Below are positions 45,673-57,256 of a stretch of DNA of 64,000 nucleotides, piece by piece. Positions within the stretch are counted from its first letter, which is position 1, and every line of letters starts with the position of its first letter. This DNA comes from Cyanobacterium sp. HL-69. GTDB lineage: Bacteria > Cyanobacteriota > Cyanobacteriia > Cyanobacteriales > Cyanobacteriaceae. Both the position numbers and the translations under genes were made by a program. The notes beneath the pieces are model-generated. The model searched no databases, was not told the origin of the DNA, and worked only from the letters and a program-made list of their open reading frames with translations. The stretch covers positions 496,001 to 560,000 of the forward strand of contig CP024912.1 of the NCBI GenBank assembly GCA_002813895.1, in the 5' to 3' direction.

Positions 45673-46698
45673 CTAGTTATTTTTCATTGCTTGTTTTTTT
45701 TCTGCTTTTAAATCTCGTTTGGTGACGGCTTCCATTTCCGCATCAAGGAGAGTGCGCCCTGTCGCGGCCAGATAAACATCATCAAGACTAGGCCTTGATT
45801 GGCTAATACTAAATAAGGGTAAATCCATTTCCTTAAGGGTATTTTCAATCTTACCAATGGGGTTACTGTTGGGGGCAACCACAAGATTAAGGGAGTTGCC
45901 TTGGGCTTGGTTGATAATAATTTCTTTAACGAAGGGAAGTTGGGCTAATTTTGTTTTACTTTCTTCAGCTTCCTTGGTGGGTAAAAACTCTTTGATGCGC
46001 AGAGTAATACGATCGCCCCCTATCCTATCCTTTAAACTAGAAGGAGTACCCTCGGCTATGACTACCCCTTTATCGATAATAGCAAGGCGGTCAGCTAGAG
46101 CATCAACTTCCTCTAAATAGTGACTGGTAATTAATACAGTTGTACCAGCCTTTTTAAGTGCCTTTAAAAACTCCCAAACAATCATGCGACTTTCAATGTC
46201 CAAACCCACGGAAGGTTCATCCAAAATCAATACTTGGGGTTGATGTAATAATCCAGAAGCCAAGTCTAACCTTTTGCGAATCCCCCCAGAATAAGTGCCA
46301 CTTTTGCGATCGCTATATTCCTGTAAATCCAATAAATCTAATAATTGCTCAATACGCTGGGAAGCAATTTTCGGGGGAATATGATACAAAGCCGACTGCA
46401 ACTGCAACAACTCCTTCCCCGTCAACATCTTATCAATAGCCACCTCCTGTGCCACATAACCCAGTCTCTGGCGTACCAGTTTAGGTTGCTTCATAGCACA
46501 GATACCGTCCACTTTTATCTCCCCCCCATCAGGTTGTGCAAGGGTAGTCAAACAGCGGATAGTAGTGGTTTTTCCCGCCCCATTGGGTCCTAATAAGCCG
46601 AAAATTTCTCCACTTTGCACCGAAAAAGAAATATCTTTAACAGCCTCTATTTTGCCGTAGCTTTTTTGTAGTTTTTTAATTTCGACTATATTTTTCAT
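45673..46698 (-). CDS. ABC transporter ATP-binding protein, DrrA-like (no partner nearby)
   Basis: A 341-residue ATPase of the multidrug/daunorubicin exporter type. Walker A is GLLGPNGAGKTTT, signature YSGGIRKRLDLASGLLH, Walker B VLILDEPSVGLD, H-loop ITSHYLEE. A C-terminal DUF4162 domain (about 220-320) follows. No permease gene is adjacent on either side. It is convergent with the aldo/keto reductase. Substrate and partner cannot be inferred. Confidence 0.87.
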   Translation of the reverse strand: MKNIVEIKKLQKSYGKIEAVKDISFSVQSGEIFGLLGPNGAGKTTTIRCLTTLAQPDGGEIKVDGICAMKQPKLVRQRLGYVAQEVAIDKMLTGKELLQLQSALYHIPPKIASQRIEQLLDLLDLQEYSDRKSGTYSGGIRKRLDLASGLLHQPQVLILDEPSVGLDIESRMIVWEFLKALKKAGTTVLITSHYLEEVDALADRLAIIDKGVVIAEGTPSSLKDRIGGDRITLRIKEFLPTKEAEESKTKLAQLPFVKEIIINQAQGNSLNLVVAPNSNPIGKIENTLKEMDLPLFSISQSRPSLDDVYLAATGRTLLDAEMEAVTKRDLKAEKKQAMKNN

Positions 46699-46833
46699 GA
46701 CATTTGAATGAATAGATAGTTTTACTACTCACACCATCAAATATGATGATGGGTGATAATTTCTGCTCATAAATCTTGATATAGATAGATAACAGGCTTT
46801 TATTGAACAAATTAAGCTCTCAAAAAGCCCCAT

Positions 46834-46874
46834 CCCATGTGCAAACCTATTTATTTTTTAGTTTACGACATGGG
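46834..46874 (-). terminator. Hairpin after rpoC2, probable terminator
   Basis: CCCATGT (46834-46840) pairs with ACATGGG (46868-46874), with extra AAAC/GTTT pairing inside. On the minus strand it follows the rpoC2 stop by about 16 bp and precedes a T stretch (GGGGCTTTTTG). It is longer and less tight than a classical terminator. Confidence 0.5.
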
Positions 46875-46890
46875 AGAACAGAGTAGAAGA

Positions 46891-49800
46891 CTAACTTTGA
46901 TAATTATCATCAATCAAATCATCATCCATAATGGCATCTTCTGGAGACAAGACCCTGGCAGTTTTATCATCAATGATGACATCTTCAGAATCAGGAATAA
47001 TATAATTTTGTTCCTCATACTCCGCACTAACATCATCAATGCCAAGGTAATTAGAATTACCCGCACCTACCTCAGTATCTTCCCAGTCCATATTTTCATC
47101 ATAGGCATTAAACCCTGTACCAGCAGGAATCAAACGTCCAATAATGACGTTTTCTTTCAAACCTCTTAACCAGTCAGACTTACCTTCGATAGCCGCCTCC
47201 GTTAATACCCTTGTGGTTTCTTGGAAACTAGCCGCCGAGATGAAACTATCAGTATTCAAACTAGACTTAGTAATACCCATCAACTTAGGAGTATATTCAA
47301 TAGGAGCGCCACCAGTAAGAGATAAAGTTTCATTATCTTTTTCAATGTCGCGCAACTCTACCAACTCACCAGGTAAACGAATACTATCGCCACCATCATC
47401 AATGTGAACCTTAGAAGTCATCTGACGTACAATCACCTCGATATGTTTATCAGAAATATCAATGCCCTGAGATTGATAAACCCCTTGAATCTGGTTAACC
47501 AAGAATAACTGAGCCTTTTGCATGGCACCGAGGGCCGCATCATAGGCTCCCATATGCTCCTTGTAGTAGTCATAAAAGACTTCTAACAGTTCGTGGGGGC
47601 TAACTAAACCATCGGACAAGGAATCTCCTGTATTAACCCTTTGATCATCACCTACGATAATATTTTGGTTAGGCCCTAAGGAATACTCAGAAATAGTGCC
47701 ATCATCTTCAATGACTTTAACATCGATCGCCTCGTCATCCTTATATTCTACTTGACACACCCCAGGACGACGGGCAAGAATAGCTGGTTCTTTGGGTTTA
47801 CGGGCTTCTAGTAATTCTTCAATTCTCGGTAAACCTTGGACAATGTCCCCAGTTTTTGCCCTTTCAAATACCAATAGTACAAGGTTATCACCCCTTTGAA
47901 CTAAGTCACCCTGTTCAATGTGTAAAATTGCTCCCGTAGAAACACGGTATGGACGGGCATGGCGTAAACTGATTGTATTACCTTCAGTTTCCATGACATA
48001 GCCAGAATCAGGGGCTTTGACTCCCTCAGCGATCAGCTCTCCTTGGGTGACAAAGTCTCCTTCTTGTTTGAGTAATACACCTTCGGTTTCAATTTCGATG
48101 ATGTCATTTTCTCTGACCACAAGGATACGGCGAATAGCCTCAACCCCTTCACGGATACCACGAATGATACCATTTTCTTGACAGAGAATCTGGGTAGTGG
48201 CAACTACATCCCCCGGCATAATTTCTTGTCCATCGCTGACGGTTACGGTGGTGACGATATTCGGTTCTGTTTCTAGCTCACGGCGTAGCATGACAGACTC
48301 AAGAACCACGATTTGTAAGCGGAAACAATCGTCATTATTTTCATCTTCGATTAATTCGATGTCGGCGCTCATGCCCTCGGTGGTTTCGAGAACTAATTGG
48401 GTGGTAACTAACTGTACTCCTTCCACACTTTTCACCCTTTCACCATCTTTGAAGAAGGTACGTAATACGGGACGAAGGTTAATTTTTCCCCCTGCACTGT
48501 TTAGGGATTCTTGGGAAGGAGATTGGGTGGTATTAATTACTTCATACTGTTTCATGGGACGTAGTAATAAACCCACCCCTTCGTTAGTATCAACAAATTC
48601 ACTGATACATTCATCTTCGGTGGTGATTCCAGCCATGATTTCGGTACCAGGGGCAAGAATGGTGCCATCTTCTAGGGTTGCCATATGTTCAGGATCTAAG
48701 TCCATGTATAGCTTACCTGGTTTGATGATAATTTCCCTTAAAATGTCGTTCTTTTGAATTACTTCGACAATACCACTAGATTGACAGAATACGTCTTTTA
48801 CAACTTCTGTACCTGCTTCTACATACTGTCCATCTTCCACCATCAACAAGGAGATGTCTTTGTTAATTTCGTGGCTTTCTTCAGGAATCCAAATAAGAGT
48901 TCCTTCGGTGGTTACCTCATACCCCTGTTTTTTGTTCCCACGACCAGTTTCTAGTCCTGCATAACGCATGATACCACCTGTTTCGGTGGTGAAGGTATCG
49001 TCAATTAATTCGGCTACGATTTGGTTATTTTGAACTTTGGTGCCCGGGCTGACTTTGAGGGAGAAGCGATCGCCCCTAGGGGTATGAATTACATACTGTT
49101 GTTGATTGCCATGGTGTTCGAGGAATATATCCGCTTGATCGAGGGACACAGAAGCGGTAATAATTTCAATTTCCCGACTACCTTCTTCTAAACGGCATAC
49201 CCCACCACTCTTGGTTTTTAGCTTACTTTCGGCTAATACGGAATTTTTCTTGATTTTTTCACCGTTTTTAACCACGGGTTCAGCATTAGGAGGAAGATTA
49301 TAAACTTCCCCAGAGAGTACCCAAATCAAGCCGTTACGGGACGCTGTGATGGTGTTGTTGCCCTGTCTGTCGGTGGTGGTAAGGGGATCTACTTCTTGGA
49401 AAATCACCTCCCCTGCAAGGTCAGAGGCTACGTCTTTGGTCACTCTCTCGGTGGAGCGAGTTTTCTGGGGCATTACTTCGGCTAGGAGTTGTTCTTGGAT
49501 AACTTCATCTCCTTCGCGCACCGCCAGTAAACTGTTCACAGGTACTAAAATTTTCTGATCTCCAATAATTAAGTTACCATTAACTTCTACCAATAATTTT
49601 TGGTCACCGTGACGGGTACGATTTTCCCTAACTTTTAATTTTTTATCAAATTTGACTTTTCCTGCCACGGGACTGATAATACGTTGGGCTACTTCCCCAG
49701 TGAACACCCCCCCAGTGTGGAAAGTACGCATGGTAAGCTGGGTACCTGGTTCCCCGATGGACTGAGCGGCGATAATACCGATGGCTTCTCCCATATTTAC

Positions 49801-50757
49801 CCATTCTCCGTGAGCCAAGGACCAACCGTAACATTTTTGACATACAGAACGGGCAGTTTCGCAGGTGAGAGGAGATCTTACTTTTACTTTCTCCACGGTG
49901 TTACCGATAATTTTAGCTAAATCTTGATCGATGGACTGGTTGCGTAGGGCAATAACTTCCCCTGTGATCGGATGTACCACATCATCGGCTAATACCCGAC
50001 CCAAGAGACGATCTCCTAAGGGGATTAAAGTGCGATCGCCATCTTTCATGGGTTCAATCCAGACCCCTTTATGAGTACCACAATCGGTTTCACGGATAAT
50101 TACATCCTGAGATACATCCACCAAACGACGAGTAAGATAACCAGAGTCAGCGGTACGCAACGCTGTATCTACCAGACCTTTTCTCGCACCATAGGAAGAA
50201 ATAATGTACTCAGTGACGGTCAAACCTTCACGGAAATTAGTTTTAATAGGTAAGTCAATAATTTCCCCTTGAGGATCAGCCATCAAGCCCCTCATACCAA
50301 CCAACTGACGTACTTGGCTAATATTTCCCCTTGCCCCAGAAAACGCCATCATATAGACGGAGTTGAGGGGGTCAGATTGACGGAAGTTACGAACCACCTC
50401 ATCTTTAAGAGATTCAGAAGTATCATTCCAAGTATCAATTACCTTTTGGAAACGCTCTACCTCAGTAATTTCCCCATTAGCATAACGGTTCATGGTAGTT
50501 TTAATGGTGGTTTCTGCCTCCGCCAACATCATTTTCTTGGCATCAGGTACTTTTAAATCTTCCACACTGATAGATACCGCTGCTTGGGTAGCATAATGAA
50601 AACCCATGGTTTTTAACTGATCACATACCGCTGCACAACGGGCTGAACCGAATTCGGTAAAGGTTTTGGCAATGAGTTTCTTTAAAGCCCCTTTATCAAT
50701 AATTCTGTTATAGAAAACTTGGGGTTTTTTGCTTTGTTCTTTATTTTGAGACATCAT
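46891..50757 (-). CDS. rpoC2: RNA polymerase beta-prime subunit, C-terminal part (RpoC2)
   Basis: The C-terminal half of beta-prime, separate in cyanobacteria. The 1288 residues have the zinc-binding cysteines (CGTHKG and [14 protein letters not shown]), then the trigger-loop region [16 protein letters not shown] near residue 345. A large insertion (SI3) of sandwich-barrel repeats interrupts the trigger loop, up to [20 protein letters not shown] at about residue 990. The acidic end is normal. It is transcribed after rpoB. rpoC1 is absent between them. Confidence 0.97.
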   Translation of the reverse strand: MMSQNKEQSKKPQVFYNRIIDKGALKKLIAKTFTEFGSARCAAVCDQLKTMGFHYATQAAVSISVEDLKVPDAKKMMLAEAETTIKTTMNRYANGEITEVERFQKVIDTWNDTSESLKDEVVRNFRQSDPLNSVYMMAFSGARGNISQVRQLVGMRGLMADPQGEIIDLPIKTNFREGLTVTEYIISSYGARKGLVDTALRTADSGYLTRRLVDVSQDVIIRETDCGTHKGVWIEPMKDGDRTLIPLGDRLLGRVLADDVVHPITGEVIALRNQSIDQDLAKIIGNTVEKVKVRSPLTCETARSVCQKCYGWSLAHGEWVNMGEAIGIIAAQSIGEPGTQLTMRTFHTGGVFTGEVAQRIISPVAGKVKFDKKLKVRENRTRHGDQKLLVEVNGNLIIGDQKILVPVNSLLAVREGDEVIQEQLLAEVMPQKTRSTERVTKDVASDLAGEVIFQEVDPLTTTDRQGNNTITASRNGLIWVLSGEVYNLPPNAEPVVKNGEKIKKNSVLAESKLKTKSGGVCRLEEGSREIEIITASVSLDQADIFLEHHGNQQQYVIHTPRGDRFSLKVSPGTKVQNNQIVAELIDDTFTTETGGIMRYAGLETGRGNKKQGYEVTTEGTLIWIPEESHEINKDISLLMVEDGQYVEAGTEVVKDVFCQSSGIVEVIQKNDILREIIIKPGKLYMDLDPEHMATLEDGTILAPGTEIMAGITTEDECISEFVDTNEGVGLLLRPMKQYEVINTTQSPSQESLNSAGGKINLRPVLRTFFKDGERVKSVEGVQLVTTQLVLETTEGMSADIELIEDENNDDCFRLQIVVLESVMLRRELETEPNIVTTVTVSDGQEIMPGDVVATTQILCQENGIIRGIREGVEAIRRILVVRENDIIEIETEGVLLKQEGDFVTQGELIAEGVKAPDSGYVMETEGNTISLRHARPYRVSTGAILHIEQGDLVQRGDNLVLLVFERAKTGDIVQGLPRIEELLEARKPKEPAILARRPGVCQVEYKDDEAIDVKVIEDDGTISEYSLGPNQNIIVGDDQRVNTGDSLSDGLVSPHELLEVFYDYYKEHMGAYDAALGAMQKAQLFLVNQIQGVYQSQGIDISDKHIEVIVRQMTSKVHIDDGGDSIRLPGELVELRDIEKDNETLSLTGGAPIEYTPKLMGITKSSLNTDSFISAASFQETTRVLTEAAIEGKSDWLRGLKENVIIGRLIPAGTGFNAYDENMDWEDTEVGAGNSNYLGIDDVSAEYEEQNYIIPDSEDVIIDDKTARVLSPEDAIMDDDLIDDNYQS

Positions 50758-50821
50758 CTTTATTGGTTGGTAATGGGTATTGGGTATTATTATTTACCTT
50801 TGACAAAGGGAAGTATTGAGA

Positions 50822-50877
50822 AGGGGCAAGTTAGTGTTACGGTTTTTTTTGATAATAACTAACCTTTCTTGACCCCT
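50822..50877. other. Long imperfect hairpin in the rpoB-rpoC2 gap
   Basis: AGGGGCAAG-TTAGTGTTA pairs with TAATAACTAACC...CTTGACCCCT across a T-rich loop, giving arms of about 20 bases. It lies in the 167-bp spacer between rpoB and rpoC2. The length suggests an attenuator, an RNA-processing site, or a repeat remnant. It is followed by repeated GGTATT-type units (50766-50788). Confidence 0.55.
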
Positions 50878-50924
50878 ACAAATTTTTACTTACTTCCGAA
50901 AGAAATTAACAATTGATATGGCGT

Positions 50925-53900
50925 TTAATATTCATCATCCTCTTGCCCAAGACTAGCAAGGTTTTCATAGGTAGGACGCTTTGGTGCCCTTTGGGTAGTA
51001 TCCATCAGGTCAATTTCCACGTGTTCACTGCCATCAATTACCTTATGGACAGACACATCCAAACCGAGGGATTGTAACTCACGGAGTAGTACCTTAAATG
51101 ATTCAGGGGTACCAGGATGAGGAATAGATTTACCCTTAACGATCGCATTTAGAGCCTCATTACGCCCCTGCATATCATCAGATTTAACCGTTAATAACTC
51201 CTGTAGGGTATAAGCCGCCCCATAGGCCTCCAATGCCCATACCTCCATTTCTCCGAATCTTTGCCCACCATGTTGAGCTTTTCCGCCCAAGGGTTGTTGG
51301 GTTACGAGGGAGTAAGGGCCAGTGGAACGGGCATGAATCTTGTGCTGTACTAAGTGAACTAGTTTCAACATATAAGCCTTACCAATGGTTACAGGGTTAT
51401 TAAAAGGTTCTCCCGTACGTCCGTCATAAACTTGAATTTTTCCAGGATGATTTTCATTAAATACCCAATCCTTACCATGTTTTTTGGCTGCATCACGGAG
51501 CAAACCATTAACGGTATTACGAGATGCTTCCTCCCCGTACATTTCATCAAAGGGAGTCATCTTGAAGCGATAGCCTAGGTGTTCCCCAGCCCAACCCAAG
51601 AGACATTCAAATACCTGACCAACGTTCATCCGAGAAGGTACACCGAGGGGGTTAAGGACAATGTCCACGGGGCTACCATCAGGAAGATAGGGCATATCTT
51701 CTCTGGGTAGGATGCGGGATACAATCCCTTTGTTACCGTGGCGCCCTGCCATTTTATCCCCTACTTGAATTTTACGTTTTTCAGCGATATATACCCGTAC
51801 AATCATGTTGGTGTTGGGGGGTAATTCGTCTCCTTGTTCACGGGTAAAGACACGAACATATACAACCCTTCCCCTTTCACCGTTAGGTAAGCGGAGGGAG
51901 TTATCTCTTACGTCTCTGGCTTTTTCACCAAAAATTGCCCGTAATAGTTTTTCTTCGGGGGGTTGGTCTGATTCTCCTTTGGGGGTAACTTTACCGACCA
52001 AAATATCTCCCGCTTCTACCCATGCCCCCACACGGATAATACCGTTTTCGTCAAGGTTAGAAAGGGCATCTTCCCCGACGTTAGGAATTTCTCTGGTAAT
52101 TTCTTCTGGCCCTAATTTGGTTTGACGGGATTCGATGTCGTGTTTTTCTACGTGGATGGTGGTGTAAACGTCCTCTTGCACCAATCTTTCACTGATAAGA
52201 ATTGCGTCCTCGTAGTTATAACCTTCCCAAGGCATGTAAGCCACGGTTATATTTTGACCAAGGGCAAGTTCTCCCCCTTCGGTAGCTGAACCATCTGCCA
52301 ATACCTGACCGGGTACTACTTCTTCTCCTTCGTCCACGAGGGGGCGTTGGTTTAAACAGGTGTCTTGGTTAGAGCGTTCATACTTTTGTAAGTTATAGAC
52401 GATTTCCAATCCTTCTTTGGTGACTAATTTGATGGTTTTGGAGTCCACATGGCTAATGGTACCGTGATCCCTTGATACGATTACCATTCCTGAATCTCGG
52501 GCTGCTTGTCCTTCTAATCCTGTACCGACTAAGGGTCGCTCGGGACGTAAAAGAGGTACGGCCTGACGTTGCATGTTGGATCCCATCAGGGCGCGGTTAG
52601 CGTCGTCATGCTCTAGGAAGGGAATCATGGAGGTAGCCACGGAGACGATTTGTACGGGGGATACGGCTACATAATCCACTTGATCGGGGCTGGTGGTAGA
52701 AAATTCTTGACGATAACGGATGGGTACACTTTCCCCTAAGATGTTTCCTTCTTCGTCGGTGGAAAGATCTCCAGGGGCGACTCTTTTATCGTCTTCTTCG
52801 TCGGCGGTGAGGTATTCGGGGGTTAAATCCCAGCGCACTTTACCGTTTTCTACTTTGTAATAGGGGGTGGCGATAAAGCCATATTCGTTAACTCGAGCAT
52901 AGGTAGCTAAGGAGCCGATTAACCCTGCGTTGGGACCTTCTGGGGTTTCTACCGGGCAAATACGACCGTAGTGGCTAGGATGAATGTCACGGACGGCAAA
53001 CCCTGCTCTATCTCGGCTTAAACCTCCAGGACCTAGGGCGGAGATACGACGTTTGTGGGTCAATTCCGCTAGGGGGTTGGTTTGATCCATAAATTGGGAT
53101 AGCTGAGAGGAGCCAAAAAATTCTTTGATGGCGGCGGCAAGGGGTTTGGGGTTTACTAGGGCGGTGGGACTAAGGGTGTTAGGGTCCCCTACGGTCATTC
53201 TTTCTTTGATGATGCGCTCGAGGCGAGATAAACCGACTCGGATTTGGTTTTGTAAGAGTTCCCCTACACTTCTTACCCTACGGTTGCCGAGGTGATCGAT
53301 GTCGTCGGTGCTACCGATGTCAAATTCTAGGTTGATGAGGTAATCCACGGTGGAAAGAATATCGTCGATGGTTAATACCCGCATATTTTCGGGAACGCTT
53401 AACCGTAGTTTTTTGTTCATTTTGTAGCGCCCTACTTTGCCCAAGTCGTAACGTTTGGGGTCAAAGAAACGGGTTTCTAAGAGGGCTTGACCACCACTTA
53501 CTGTGGGGGGTTCCCCTGGTCTTAGTTTACGATACAATTCCATGAGGGCTTCATCGGTGCTAGGATTTGTTTCCTTGTCGATGGTTCTTTGGTAGAAGTC
53601 GGCATGACGGAAGCGATCCATAATTTCACGATCGCTCAGTCCCATAGCTTTGAGCAGGACTTGGGCGGTAATTTTGCGGGTTTTGTCGATTCTTACCCAT
53701 ACGACTCCGTTTTTGTCGGTTTCAAATTTTAACCATGCTCCTCGGTTGGGAATGACGGAGGCGGAGTAGGTTCTTTTTCCATTTTTATCTAGTTCTGATT
53801 TAAAATATACCCCAGGCGATCGCACGATTTGGTTAACGATGACTCTTTCTGCACCGTTAATTAAAAATGTACCCCTGTCTGTCATGAGGGGTAGTTGTCC

Positions 53901-54188
53901 AATAAATACTTCCTGTTCTTTGATGTCCCCTGTTTCTTTGTTCATCAAACGGGTGGGAACATAGATTTGAACTTCGTAACTAGCTTCTCTTTTCTTTGCT
54001 TCTTCTATGTTATATTTTGGCTCTTTGAGGCGATATTTCTCACCGATAAACTGTAGTTCTAATTTTCCTGCATAGTCGGTAATCGGGCTAAAACTGTTGA
54101 GTTCTTCAATAATGCCATGCTCTAAAAACCATTTGTAGCTAGAGCGTTGAATTTCGATTAAATCGGGTAACAGTTCTTGGGTTCTCAT
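50925..54188 (-). CDS. rpoB: RNA polymerase beta subunit
   Basis: The catalytic beta subunit. The 1087 residues begin [20 protein letters not shown] and contain [20 protein letters not shown], the rifampicin-region block with [20 protein letters not shown], and [17 protein letters not shown] near the active site. The end is acidic. It is downstream of tatD on the same strand and upstream of rpoC2; the usual rpsT-tatD-rpoB order of cyanobacteria is kept. Confidence 0.97.
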   Translation of the reverse strand: MRTQELLPDLIEIQRSSYKWFLEHGIIEELNSFSPITDYAGKLELQFIGEKYRLKEPKYNIEEAKKREASYEVQIYVPTRLMNKETGDIKEQEVFIGQLPLMTDRGTFLINGAERVIVNQIVRSPGVYFKSELDKNGKRTYSASVIPNRGAWLKFETDKNGVVWVRIDKTRKITAQVLLKAMGLSDREIMDRFRHADFYQRTIDKETNPSTDEALMELYRKLRPGEPPTVSGGQALLETRFFDPKRYDLGKVGRYKMNKKLRLSVPENMRVLTIDDILSTVDYLINLEFDIGSTDDIDHLGNRRVRSVGELLQNQIRVGLSRLERIIKERMTVGDPNTLSPTALVNPKPLAAAIKEFFGSSQLSQFMDQTNPLAELTHKRRISALGPGGLSRDRAGFAVRDIHPSHYGRICPVETPEGPNAGLIGSLATYARVNEYGFIATPYYKVENGKVRWDLTPEYLTADEEDDKRVAPGDLSTDEEGNILGESVPIRYRQEFSTTSPDQVDYVAVSPVQIVSVATSMIPFLEHDDANRALMGSNMQRQAVPLLRPERPLVGTGLEGQAARDSGMVIVSRDHGTISHVDSKTIKLVTKEGLEIVYNLQKYERSNQDTCLNQRPLVDEGEEVVPGQVLADGSATEGGELALGQNITVAYMPWEGYNYEDAILISERLVQEDVYTTIHVEKHDIESRQTKLGPEEITREIPNVGEDALSNLDENGIIRVGAWVEAGDILVGKVTPKGESDQPPEEKLLRAIFGEKARDVRDNSLRLPNGERGRVVYVRVFTREQGDELPPNTNMIVRVYIAEKRKIQVGDKMAGRHGNKGIVSRILPREDMPYLPDGSPVDIVLNPLGVPSRMNVGQVFECLLGWAGEHLGYRFKMTPFDEMYGEEASRNTVNGLLRDAAKKHGKDWVFNENHPGKIQVYDGRTGEPFNNPVTIGKAYMLKLVHLVQHKIHARSTGPYSLVTQQPLGGKAQHGGQRFGEMEVWALEAYGAAYTLQELLTVKSDDMQGRNEALNAIVKGKSIPHPGTPESFKVLLRELQSLGLDVSVHKVIDGSEHVEIDLMDTTQRAPKRPTYENLASLGQEDDEY

Positions 54189-54332
54189 AAGTCGGTTTCA
54201 GGTTTTTGATTCTGGTGTTTCGATGGGGCAATAAAAACAGCGTTCATTCATCATAACGCTTCTTTTGCCGTTTTTTTAGCTGATCTGGGCTTTTCCCTTA
54301 CCCTTTATCTTTAGTTTTTGCGGGAAAAAGGT

Positions 54333-55109
54333 TTATAGTTTGAACAGTTTATGGGCGTTAGCGGTGGTGTAAGAGGCGATCGCCTCTAGGGGTTCTTTTC
54401 TAAGCTCGGCGAGTTCTTCGGCCACATAGAGGACGTAGGAAGGCTCATTACGTTTACCTCGATAGGGGGTAGGGGCTAAGAAAGGACAGTCGGTTTCAAT
54501 TAAAAGGCGATCGGAAGGTACCATTTTGGCACTCTCATGGACGGTATGGGCTTTTTTGAAGGTGACAACACCACTAAAACTAACATACATTCCTAGGTCT
54601 AAAAACCACTGAGTTTCTTCTGGGGTTCCTGTCCAACAGTGCATTACCCCGTTTACTCTGCCTTTAGCTTCAAAAAACTCGGTCAGTATCTGACGCATTG
54701 CCATGGCGGCATCTCGACAATGGATGATGACTGGTTTATCAAGTTGATGGGCAATTTCTAGTTGTCGCCAACAGACTTCTTTTTGTAAGTCATTTTCTTC
54801 GTCTTTATAAAAGTCCAACCCCATTTCACCGATGGCTACTACTTTGGGGAAAGATTGGGCGAAGGCGAGAATTTTTTGGCCTGTGGTTTCCCCTTCCCAG
54901 CGTCGGGTGTCTAGGGGATGTAAGCCCACCGAACAATACATTTCGGCAAATTGTAAAGATAATTCTTTAATGGTTTCAAATTCATCGGGATGGACGCAGG
55001 AATGAACTAATTTGCTTACTCCTTTTTCTCTCCAACGATGGGAAACTTCTTCTAAATCCCCTTTGAATCTGTCAAAATTGACATGAACATGGGTATCTAT
55101 TAATTGCAT
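54333..55109 (-). CDS. tatD: TatD family deoxyribonuclease/metal hydrolase
   Basis: A metal-dependent 3'-5' nuclease of the TatD family. The 258 residues have the metal-binding starts [46 protein letters not shown] and [11 protein letters not shown]. It lies between rpsT (161 bp upstream) and rpoB (144 bp downstream) on the same strand. This order is conserved in cyanobacteria. The nuclease's cellular role is probably repair or RNA/DNA turnover. Confidence 0.93.
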   Translation of the reverse strand: MQLIDTHVHVNFDRFKGDLEEVSHRWREKGVSKLVHSCVHPDEFETIKELSLQFAEMYCSVGLHPLDTRRWEGETTGQKILAFAQSFPKVVAIGEMGLDFYKDEENDLQKEVCWRQLEIAHQLDKPVIIHCRDAAMAMRQILTEFFEAKGRVNGVMHCWTGTPEETQWFLDLGMYVSFSGVVTFKKAHTVHESAKMVPSDRLLIETDCPFLAPTPYRGKRNEPSYVLYVAEELAELRKEPLEAIASYTTANAHKLFKL

Positions 55110-55270
55110 AACCTTGTTTTTTTACTTCAGGGATTAATTTCTTATCTCTATAATTTTACACCATAGTGTAAGGGCGATCAGGTATAGTCTGCCACTTTGC
55201 GATCGCATTAGCAGACAAAAGAAACACCATCAGACCACCCCACTCGCTTTAGGAAATAGTTGTAATAGAC

Positions 55271-55606
<336 letters not shown>

Positions 55607-55672
55607 TTAGGATTCTTACCTACATATTCAGACTATCTATTCTAACTGTATAAGTTATCCCTTGACAAGGGG

Positions 55673-55708
55673 GATAATAATTGATAGCTGAAAATGGATA
55701 ATGGATAG
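55673..55708. repeat. Short tandem AT-rich repeat (GATAATTGATAG/ATGGATAATGGATAG)
   Basis: Units GATAATAATTGATAG and ATGGATAATGGATAG lie in the spacer between rpsT and radC. Related to the runs near 4663 and 62279. Confidence 0.5.
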
Positions 55709-55857
55709 TAACTCTTAATTAAATTTTTTCAACTATTATCCATGACTTGAAGAGAATAGACAATATGTTAAAAATTGATACCAAAGAATCAAAAATCATT
55801 AACTAAATAATAAGATTATTAGCAAAAATAAATATTTTAGTTAATAAAATCATCGCA

Positions 55858-56568
55858 ATGGTTTACCATCTAAGGATAGCTGACTTACCCCTGAGCGAGC
55901 GCCCCAGGGAAAGATTAATAGAAAGTGGAGCAAAGAACCTCTCTACCGCAGAATTGATAGCTATTTTATTAGGTACAGGACAAGGTAAAGGTAAATTATC
56001 AGCGGTGGGATTGGGGCAGTATATCCTTAGTCAACTTAGTTTAAACCAAAGAGACCCCCTCGATGTTTTAAGAGATATTTCCCCCGTAGAATTAATGACT
56101 ATTCCAGGTATAGGCCCTGCCAAGGCTACTACAATTTTAGCAGGGGTAGAGTTAGGGAAAAGAACTTTTCAATTTCGTCCCAATGCCAGAGCAATTATTG
56201 ATAGTCCCCAAGCAGCAGCTTCGGCTTTTAGCCATGAATTGATGTGGCAATCTCAGGAACGTTTTGCAGTTTTATTGTTAGATAGTAAAAATAGTCTGAT
56301 AGGTACCCATGTAATTACTGTAGGTATCGCTAACGAAACCCTTGCCCATCCTCGAGAGGTTTTTCGGGAGGCTATTCGTCAATCCGCCACTAACATCATC
56401 ATTGCCCATAACCATCCTTCTGGTAATTTAGAGCCTTCTGCAGAAGATATGTCATTAACCGACAAGTTATTACAATCATCCAACATCATCGGTATTCCAA
56501 TTTTAGATCATTTAATTATTGGTAATGGTGATCATTTTAGCTTACGAGAAAATTGTGACCTATGGTAA
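55858..56568 (+). CDS. radC: RadC family JAB/MPN protein
   Basis: A 236-residue RadC-like protein. The N-terminus is helix-hairpin-helix ([20 protein letters not shown]), the C-terminal MPN domain has the metal motif [14 protein letters not shown]. The historical link to DNA repair is doubtful; the molecular role is not settled. It is monocistronic, preceded by an AT-rich spacer. Confidence 0.92.
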   Translation: MVYHLRIADLPLSERPRERLIESGAKNLSTAELIAILLGTGQGKGKLSAVGLGQYILSQLSLNQRDPLDVLRDISPVELMTIPGIGPAKATTILAGVELGKRTFQFRPNARAIIDSPQAAASAFSHELMWQSQERFAVLLLDSKNSLIGTHVITVGIANETLAHPREVFREAIRQSATNIIIAHNHPSGNLEPSAEDMSLTDKLLQSSNIIGIPILDHLIIGNGDHFSLRENCDLW

Positions 56569-56773
56569 ATCATTAAAAAGTTGCGAAGTTTTGGATTAAA
56601 ATTTTTGATGAAATTAATCCATGTTTTCTATTTTTGATTAATAAAATATTTTTTTTGAGTAATAATATTTGAAACAAAAACTAATGTTTTACTCAATGAG
56701 TTCTTAAAATTTTTATTGTGAATTATGATCCTCGTTGCTAAAATTTGAGGTGTAAACTACTTACTGATGAATA

Positions 56774-57256
56774 ATGGTTGCCTTAACTGGTTTTTTTAGT
56801 TCTTTAATCGTACTTTTTTGTATATATAGTCCCTTGGCATCAATTTTTCATTTTGAGGGTGCATTGCCTGACAATTTAGGTGTTTATCAAGAACATTTAA
56901 CCTCTTGCCCCGAGACTCCTAACTGTGTGGTTAGTAATGAATCTGCTGACGAAAACCATTATATCGAGCCTTTTAGCTATAATTCTGATGTGGCTACGGC
57001 GAAAGATACTCTTTTGAAGGTCTTGTCAGTAGTGCCTAATACGGTAGTGGTGGAGGAGACTGATAATTATATCCGCACTGAGTCTCGTAGTAAACTTATG
57101 GGTTTTGTGGACGATGGGGAGTATTATTTTCCTTCTGATAAATCTGTGATTGAGGTGCGCTCGGCTGCTCGTCTGGGAGAGTCTGACTTGGGGGTTAATC
57201 GTCGTCGTCTTGAACAAATTCGCCTTGCGATCGCAGATTATAATTCTCGTGGTTAA
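56774..57256 (+). CDS. DUF1499 protein
   Basis: A 160-residue protein with an N-terminal hydrophobic helix (signal or anchor: FFSSLIVLFCIYSPLASIF) and a DUF1499 domain (CPETPNCVVS, IRTESRSKLMGFVDDGEYYF, SAARLGESDLGVNRRRLEQI). The family's function is unknown. The 3' end overlaps the convergent O-antigen-ligase-like gene by 62 bp. Confidence 0.85.
   Translation: MVALTGFFSSLIVLFCIYSPLASIFHFEGALPDNLGVYQEHLTSCPETPNCVVSNESADENHYIEPFSYNSDVATAKDTLLKVLSVVPNTVVVEETDNYIRTESRSKLMGFVDDGEYYFPSDKSVIEVRSAARLGESDLGVNRRRLEQIRLAIADYNSRG

Noticed and set aside
48197-48757. 186-codon plus-strand frame inside rpoC2
   Set aside because: It is antisense to a conserved, full-length rpoC2; Ser/Thr-rich low-complexity translation with no ribosome-binding site.
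51805-52125. 106-codon plus-strand frame inside rpoB
   Set aside because: Antisense shadow of conserved rpoB codons.
56655-56696. TTGAGTAA...TTACTCAA inverted repeat upstream of DUF1499
   Set aside because: Eight-base arms with a 26-base AT-rich spacer; plausible by chance in such AT-rich DNA.
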